This document shows positions 59,308 to 64,000 of a DNA stretch of 64,000 nucleotides, one piece after another. This DNA comes from Fibrobacter succinogenes (GTDB taxonomy: Bacteria > Fibrobacterota > Fibrobacteria > Fibrobacterales > Fibrobacteraceae). The position numbers and the translations under genes are program-made. The stretch lies in contig CACWNW010000002.1 in the NCBI GenBank assembly GCA_902762305.1, forward strand, positions 186,001-250,000, written 5' to 3'. Position 1 is the stretch's first letter. Every line of letters begins with the position of its first letter. A model generated the notes under the pieces. The model saw nothing but the letters and a program-made list of their open reading frames with translations, had not been told where the DNA came from and did no database searches.

Positions 59308-59919
59308 TTAGCCGCCCGACTTGTACACCTTGGTGTGGGAAATCTCGATGTTCATGCCCAACAGGATTCCCAAGCGCAGCGAGGAAACCCGGTACGAGAC
59401 TTCATCGGCCGAATAGGATTTCCGCATGGAGGAATAGTCTACACTGACCTCCACCGTAAAACCCTTGGGCAAGACAGCGCCCACACCGCAATTGACAAAG
59501 AAATTCGCAGGAGCTTCCCACCAGTGCTCGTCAGCAGTCAGCGGAGTAAGGTAGCCCCCGCGCAGGGTAAAATACGGCGAGACAAGGTCATCCCACATGA
59601 CACGCCCAATCGAAAGGACTCCCCACACCGGGAGCGTCGCCGGAGCGGCCTCGGAATCTTCATCGTGCTGCGAAGTCCTGAATCCCAGACCAAAACCCGT
59701 ACGCATCGGGATATACTCCGCCGCAAAGAGCGCCTCGACACCGGCCTCGATGACATATTCGGTCTCCCACGATCTATCCGAAGAAACGGACTTGGAATCT
59801 TTTGGAATAGAAACCGTTGCCGGGAAAAAGAACTGCGCCGACGGTTTCAAGTCGAGCGAATGCGAATAGCCGAACAGGCAAAGACCCGCCAGCAGAATAG
59901 AACTCTTTTTTAAGGACAC
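59308..59919 (-). CDS. Putative small outer-membrane protein
   Basis: 203 aa. Signal sequence SSILLAGLCLFGYSHS, then beta-rich sequence with alternating hydrophobics (YVIEAGVEALFAAEYIPMR, GLGFRTSQHD, PYFTLRGGYLTPL, FTVEVSVDYSS) that ends RLGILLGMNIEISHTKVYKSGG. This is the look of an eight-strand outer-membrane barrel. GTG start with GGAGG 6 nt upstream. It converges with the VWA gene at only 7 bp, with no terminator between. No family recognised. Confidence 0.65.
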   Translation of the reverse strand: MSLKKSSILLAGLCLFGYSHSLDLKPSAQFFFPATVSIPKDSKSVSSDRSWETEYVIEAGVEALFAAEYIPMRTGFGLGFRTSQHDEDSEAAPATLPVWGVLSIGRVMWDDLVSPYFTLRGGYLTPLTADEHWWEAPANFFVNCGVGAVLPKGFTVEVSVDYSSMRKSYSADEVSYRVSSLRLGILLGMNIEISHTKVYKSGG

Positions 59920-60060
59920 CTAATCCCTCCCTGTTACCCGCAAACAAAATAACAAAGAATCCAGATAAAATCAAGGGGGACGGGACACAGGAATGCGACG
60001 AGGGCTGTAGAATGCAGCACAGGGTCATAGAATGTGCCGCGGGCCTAGATTCGCGCACGT

Positions 60061-60825
60061 TCAGAAGCGAGCCGCCTGCCGCTCGGGCAAGTTCTTCCAG
60101 TAGCGCACCGGGAGGCAACGGCGCAGGAGCTTCGGGTTCTCGCGCTCCTTGATGGCGATGGACTCGTAGTAGTCCTGCCACAGCCGGGTGTAACCATCCG
60201 TGTTAATCGCATTCACCAGGGCCGCATCGTCGGGCACGTCGACAACCCGGCATTTCCCGGTCTTGTCGTGGAGCAACGCGTACCTGCGCTTCGCATCGTA
60301 GATGACCCAGTTTCCGTCCGCAAACCTGTTGCTGAAATGCGATTCCATCAGCAGGAGGATATCGTATTTCGGTTCTATCTTCGCGACGTAGAAATCGCCC
60401 GGAGCCTTCGAGAAGCGCACCATCCCGAGCATGCCTCCCGCCTCGTGCCGCACGGAGCCCGCAAGCTTGTACAGCGGGAGCATCTCGGGCGATGCGGGGT
60501 TTTTGCCGTAATTCGGGTCGTCGCCCGTAAACAACTTGCGGAGGAAGGCGAGAATCTTCATCTCGATGCCCGCCTCTTCCGAAAGGAACGCCGTCTCGAG
60601 CAGGTTCAGCACGTCTTCGCCCGCATAGTTCACGATGGCGCGTCGCAGGCGCATCGCCGAATCCTCGTTCGCCTCCACACGGAAGCGCTGCTGGAACAGG
60701 TCGTCCGCAGCTCCCGCATCGCGGTCGGGGACAAAGCTTTCCACATCAAGGTGCTGCGAATAGATTTCGAAAACGGCACTCAGGAAGCCGTCGAATGTAG
60801 AATCGTATGAAATGCAGATAGACAT
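60061..60825 (-). CDS. TIGR03915/DUF4130 family, probable DNA metabolism protein
   Basis: 254 aa. The N-terminal ISYDSTFDGFLSAVFEIY and the central VRHEAGGMLGMVRFS and the later YDILLLMESHFSNRF and WVIYDAKRRYALLHD are typical of DUF4130/TIGR03915. The C-terminal LWQDYYESIAIKERENPKL, then RRCLPVRYWKNLPE resembles the uracil-DNA-glycosylase-related end seen in this family. It is encoded beside a TIGR03916 radical SAM protein in many bacteria, and the pair is thought to act in DNA modification or repair; the reaction is unknown. It lies 68 bp downstream of its partner on the same strand. Confidence 0.88.
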   Translation of the reverse strand: MSICISYDSTFDGFLSAVFEIYSQHLDVESFVPDRDAGAADDLFQQRFRVEANEDSAMRLRRAIVNYAGEDVLNLLETAFLSEEAGIEMKILAFLRKLFTGDDPNYGKNPASPEMLPLYKLAGSVRHEAGGMLGMVRFSKAPGDFYVAKIEPKYDILLLMESHFSNRFADGNWVIYDAKRRYALLHDKTGKCRVVDVPDDAALVNAINTDGYTRLWQDYYESIAIKERENPKLLRRCLPVRYWKNLPERQAARF

Positions 60826-60893
60826 GGTGTTGGTCGATGGTCAATGGTTATTAGTTATAAATGTTTGTCGCGGGTGTGCAGCAAGGCGCGCAC

Positions 60894-62222
60894 CTACCCC
60901 GCTGCCAACAGTCGCGGTTGTGCCGGCAGCGCAAGCGGCAGCCTACCGGCTGCGGGCATCGCCGGAGCAGGTGCCGGAAGCGCAAGCGTCTCCGGAGGGC
61001 TGAACAGGTCCAGCTGCTGCGACTTCGCGGGCGCAATCAGCAGCGGGCGTATCATCTCGGGGTAGAACTGCCTGACCCCCGCGGGTATGTCGGGATGGTA
61101 GATGAAGTATTTCGCCCGCTTGAGGACTACCCCCATCTTCTTGAGGGTTTCCAGGCGTATCTTGCAGTACCTGCGGCTCGAAACAATGAGCTGCGCCGAC
61201 TTCACGCCGATACCGGGAACCCGCAGAATCATCTCGTAATCCGCAGTCTGCAGGTCGACCGGGAAAAACTCCGGGTGCCTCAGCGCCCAACCCGCCTTCG
61301 GGTCCAAATTCAGGTCCAAGTTCGGGTGCTTCGCGTCAAGAATCTCGTCGTAGTCGAACTTGTAAAAGCGCATGAGCCAGTCCGCCTGATAAAGCCGGTG
61401 TTCGCGCACCAGAGGCGGCTTGGTGGTCAAGGCGGGCAGGCGCTTGTCGGCATTCACGGGCACATAGCCCGAAAAATACACGCGCTTCAGGCGCTGCTGC
61501 TTGTAGAACCCCGCCGACAGCGTGAGAATCTGGAAGTCGCTCTCGCCCGAGGCGCCCACGATCATCTGCGTGCTCTGCCCCGCCGGCAAGAAGTTCGGAG
61601 TGTACCGCCCCCGCGAACCGCCGTACTCTATTTTACGCTCGGCAAAATAGTTCATGGGGCCATAGACCGAACCGTAGTTCTTCTCGGGAGCGAGGTACGT
61701 AAGCGAACGCTCCGACGGGACCTCGATATTCACGCTGGTGCGGTCGGCATAGAGGCCCGCCTCGTGGAGCAGCGCCTCGGACGCCCCCGGAATGCTTTTC
61801 AAATGGATGTAGCCCCCGAACCGGTGGACCCTCCGCAGCTCCTTCGCCACCCGCACAAGCCTCTCCATCGTGGCATCGGGCGAACCCACCACCGCAGAAC
61901 TCAGGAACAGCCCCTCGATGTAGTTGCGGCGGTAAAATTCCAGCGTGAGGTCGATGACCTCCTTCGGGGTGAACGTCGCCCGCGGGACATCGTTGCTACG
62001 GCGGTTCACGCAATAGGCGCAATCGTACTTGCAGGCGTTCGAAAGCAGAATCTTCAGCAGCGAAACGCACCGCCCGTCCGAAGACCACGTGTGGCATATC
62101 CCCGCCGGGCAGGCATCGCCCAGGCCGCTCGGGGGCGCAGAACGCCTGGACCCGCTCGACGAGCAGGAAACGTCGTACTTGGCGGCAGCGGAAAGAATAT
62201 TCAGTTTCTCTCGGACATCCAT
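60894..62222 (-). CDS. TIGR03916 putative DNA modification/repair radical SAM protein
   Basis: 442 aa. The radical SAM cluster motif CKYDCAYC is near residue 64, and the N-terminal KLNILSAAAKYDVSCSSSGS is a hallmark of the subfamily. A C-terminal helix-hairpin-helix (LRVPGIGVKSAQLIV, about 330) would bind DNA. The last 45 residues are Ala/Pro-rich and look disordered. Such enzymes use SAM and a 4Fe-4S cluster to generate a radical; the substrate here is unknown. It is paired with the DUF4130 gene just downstream. Confidence 0.92.
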   Translation of the reverse strand: MDVREKLNILSAAAKYDVSCSSSGSRRSAPPSGLGDACPAGICHTWSSDGRCVSLLKILLSNACKYDCAYCVNRRSNDVPRATFTPKEVIDLTLEFYRRNYIEGLFLSSAVVGSPDATMERLVRVAKELRRVHRFGGYIHLKSIPGASEALLHEAGLYADRTSVNIEVPSERSLTYLAPEKNYGSVYGPMNYFAERKIEYGGSRGRYTPNFLPAGQSTQMIVGASGESDFQILTLSAGFYKQQRLKRVYFSGYVPVNADKRLPALTTKPPLVREHRLYQADWLMRFYKFDYDEILDAKHPNLDLNLDPKAGWALRHPEFFPVDLQTADYEMILRVPGIGVKSAQLIVSSRRYCKIRLETLKKMGVVLKRAKYFIYHPDIPAGVRQFYPEMIRPLLIAPAKSQQLDLFSPPETLALPAPAPAMPAAGRLPLALPAQPRLLAAG

Positions 62223-62454
62223 AATCTACTCATTCGCTCACTTGAACTTATGTGCAGTATAAATATAACACATAGTGAACAAAAAAGCAAGTAGCACCCA
62301 ATTTTTTCATAAAAAAAAAGGTTTGTAATCTTCCTTTTATAGATAATTCATCCATAGGCAAATATATTAGGGGCGCCATATCGGGCCCCTTCCGCATTAA
62401 ATTATTAATGGACAAGTGTGCCCACAGGGTGCCTCAGGGCAAAAAGGAGTTTAG

Positions 62455-63969
62455 ATGAGCGTCAAGATGACCAATATTTTCACGGCAGGCATTCTGGCAT
62501 TCTGCGGAATGGCTTCTGCTTATACTGTGTCGGGAACCGTTTCCGATGAACAGGGCAAGGCCCTCCAAGGAGCATCGGTCAGCCTCCTCAAGGAAGGCAA
62601 GTTCACAACGACGGACGAGCAGGGCAAATTCACCATCCACGAAGACGAGATAGACGGAATTCACGCTTTCAAGAACGCCGTCGGCTATTTGAACGTCAAC
62701 AACGGCGTGCTCACCTACTCGCAGAGCAGTTCCTCGCCGGTACACGTGACGATTTTCAACGCGCTCGGCAACCAGGTATTCAGCAAGACCCTGCAGGGTT
62801 CCGGCATGTTCGACCTGAACCGCGCCATCAAGGCACGCGGCACCTACTTCGCGCAGGTGCGCGTAGGCAGCGCAATGCAAAACTTCAAGTTCGCGACCGA
62901 GGGCAACTACACCAGCAGTTTCAGCACGCAGGGCGCACTCCTGAAGGATGCCGCCCAGGACGAAGCCATCCGCTTTGTGCTCGAAGGTTTCGACACACTT
63001 ACCGTGCCGCTCGGCACTCTCGACACCACGCTCGACGTGAAGCTCAAGGCAGTGGTCCCGCAGTTCAAGTTCGGCTACGCGCTCGGCAACGACCCGACCC
63101 CGAGCAAGGGCTGCGGTACAAATTCCACATTGAAAAAACTAAAGAGCGTCGAAAACGGCGACCAGTTCCAGATCAAGGTCGGCAGCGACACCCGCAACTA
63201 CTTCATCACCCTACCCAAGAACTACGACAACACCAAGCCGCACAAGGTGCTGTTCGCGCTGCACTGCTACGGCAGCAATGGCGAAGACTTCGTGCACCAC
63301 GCCGCCGACTACGACCATCCGACTCCGTACTACGGCCAGCAGGTACTCGACAAGAACGGCGACTACATCTTTGTCTCTCTCGATGCGATTGGCGGCCTGT
63401 GGAACAAGGGCCAGGCTGACCACGACTTCTTCGCCCAGACGCTTACCACCCTGAACGAGAACTACTGCATTGACACGAGCCGCGTGTTCATCACGGGCTT
63501 CAGCTACGGCGCCATGTTCAGTTACTCGCTGGCCCAGGACATGCAGGACCGCGTTCGTGCCGCTGCGACCTACGCCGTGGCCGATTACAACATCTGGCTG
63601 CCCGAAGGCAACGCCATGAAGAACCTGCCTATCGCCTGGATGAACGTGCACGGCGTAAACGACGACCGCTGCGACTACAACCGCGCCAAGAACAGCGCCC
63701 TCACGCGCATCCTCAAGCGAAACGGCAAGGCCGACGAGAACGGCGACTTCACCGACGCGAGCAGCGAAAAGCCCGAAGAAATCAGCGGCAACACCGGCCA
63801 CTTGTGCTACGACTTCAAGACCGTGGACGAACGCTTCCCCGTCAAGTGGTGCAGCTGGCCCGGAAGCCACCAGTGGACCGCCCACGATACCGGCAACATG
63901 AGCGTGGGCTGGAACTGGGAAAGCACCTGGGTTCCCGAAGAAGTCCACAAATTCTTCGAGCAGTTCTAG
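62455..63969 (+). CDS. Secreted CE1-like feruloyl/acetylxylan esterase with N-terminal accessory modules
   Basis: 504 aa. A signal peptide (AGILAFCGMASA) is followed by a carboxypeptidase-regulatory-like module (YTVSGTVSDEQGKALQGASV), then a module resembling a type IX sorting domain in an internal position (VTIFNALGNQVFSKTL ... GTYFAQVRVG). The C-terminal 310 residues are an alpha/beta-hydrolase of the CE1/PHB-depolymerase type: VLFALHCYGSNGEDFVH (oxyanion), ITGFSYGAMFSYSLA with the nucleophile Ser near 348, and SWPGSHQW with the catalytic His. It probably frees ferulate or acetate from arabinoxylan. AAGGAG lies 6 nt before ATG. The 5' leader can form GC hairpins, e.g. TGCCC (62419-62423) with GGGCA (62437-62441). 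The gene is complete. Confidence 0.87.
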   Translation: MSVKMTNIFTAGILAFCGMASAYTVSGTVSDEQGKALQGASVSLLKEGKFTTTDEQGKFTIHEDEIDGIHAFKNAVGYLNVNNGVLTYSQSSSSPVHVTIFNALGNQVFSKTLQGSGMFDLNRAIKARGTYFAQVRVGSAMQNFKFATEGNYTSSFSTQGALLKDAAQDEAIRFVLEGFDTLTVPLGTLDTTLDVKLKAVVPQFKFGYALGNDPTPSKGCGTNSTLKKLKSVENGDQFQIKVGSDTRNYFITLPKNYDNTKPHKVLFALHCYGSNGEDFVHHAADYDHPTPYYGQQVLDKNGDYIFVSLDAIGGLWNKGQADHDFFAQTLTTLNENYCIDTSRVFITGFSYGAMFSYSLAQDMQDRVRAAATYAVADYNIWLPEGNAMKNLPIAWMNVHGVNDDRCDYNRAKNSALTRILKRNGKADENGDFTDASSEKPEEISGNTGHLCYDFKTVDERFPVKWCSWPGSHQWTAHDTGNMSVGWNWESTWVPEEVHKFFEQF

Positions 63970-64000
63970 AAATTACCTCCATAACCAAACCAAAGGACCT

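Noticed and set aside
1-64000. tRNA, rRNA, integrase, transposase or prophage genes
   Set aside because: I looked for these along the window and saw none; mobile character of the 23-33 kb island is argued from composition and gene content only.

Overview
The window looks like a chromosomal segment of a Fibrobacter-type bacterium (phylum Fibrobacterota). The main clues are several protein families that I know chiefly or only from Fibrobacter: FISUMP (TIGR02145) lipoproteins, a TIGR02171-type lipoprotein of about 950 residues, and a TIGR02147-type regulator. Serine-run linkers follow the lipoprotein signals, and secreted plant-cell-wall enzymes carry a sorting-type module. No tRNA, rRNA, CRISPR array, transposase or integrase was seen.

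Layout. 0-0.7 kb: the 3' part of an endonuclease I gene. 0.7-13.8 kb, all minus strand and almost gap-free: riboflavin synthesis (ribE, ribBA, ribH), nusB, a large DUF2723 membrane protein, three family-2 glycosyltransferases, a Trm112-like small protein, a TPR/disordered protein and a PilT ATPase. The glycosyltransferase and DUF2723 block reads as a polyprenyl-phosphate-sugar-dependent glycosylation module. 13.9-21.1 kb: the TIGR02171 lipoprotein, pheT, a FISUMP lipoprotein, and a second copy of the last 63 codons of pheT. 21.1-23.2 kb: a MORN-repeat protein and an iron-type alcohol dehydrogenase. 23.3-33.4 kb: a visibly AT-rich accessory island with a GNAT protein, a DUF1016 nuclease, and a five-gene minus-strand operon (C5 DNA methyltransferase, unknown protein, SNF2 helicase, MORC/GHKL ATPase, HNH nuclease). 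That operon is the best candidate for an under-described defence system. 33.5-37.7 kb: GH30 and GH53 polysaccharidases around an unknown envelope protein. 37.8-41.7 kb: a THUMP-like methyltransferase, ung, a DUF4321-like protein and gatA. 41.9-45.4 kb: a two-domain FISUMP lipoprotein, an O6-alkylguanine-DNA alkyltransferase and a PurO-like protein. 45.5-49.6 kb: a TIGR02147 regulator with three lipoproteins that share a Cys-rich module. 49.7-53.3 kb: a small membrane protein, gatB, and an unknown secreted protein coupled to a PIN protein. 53.4-59.9 kb: a porin-like protein, a strongly folded intergenic RNA region, a 1379-residue VWA surface protein and a small envelope protein. 60.0-62.2 kb: the TIGR03915/TIGR03916 (radical SAM) pair. 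62.5-64.0 kb: a CE1-like feruloyl esterase.

Genome-style signals. Many genes lack a Shine-Dalgarno sequence and instead have a TATATT -10 hexamer ending 6-10 nt before the start codon, which suggests common leaderless transcription. At least three families of short palindromic or direct repeats sit between genes, and one has been read through to form the C-terminus of a methyltransferase. Where possible, starts were chosen by Shine-Dalgarno position, signal-peptide placement or overlap with neighbours. Family assignments rest on motif recognition by eye; no database search was run.
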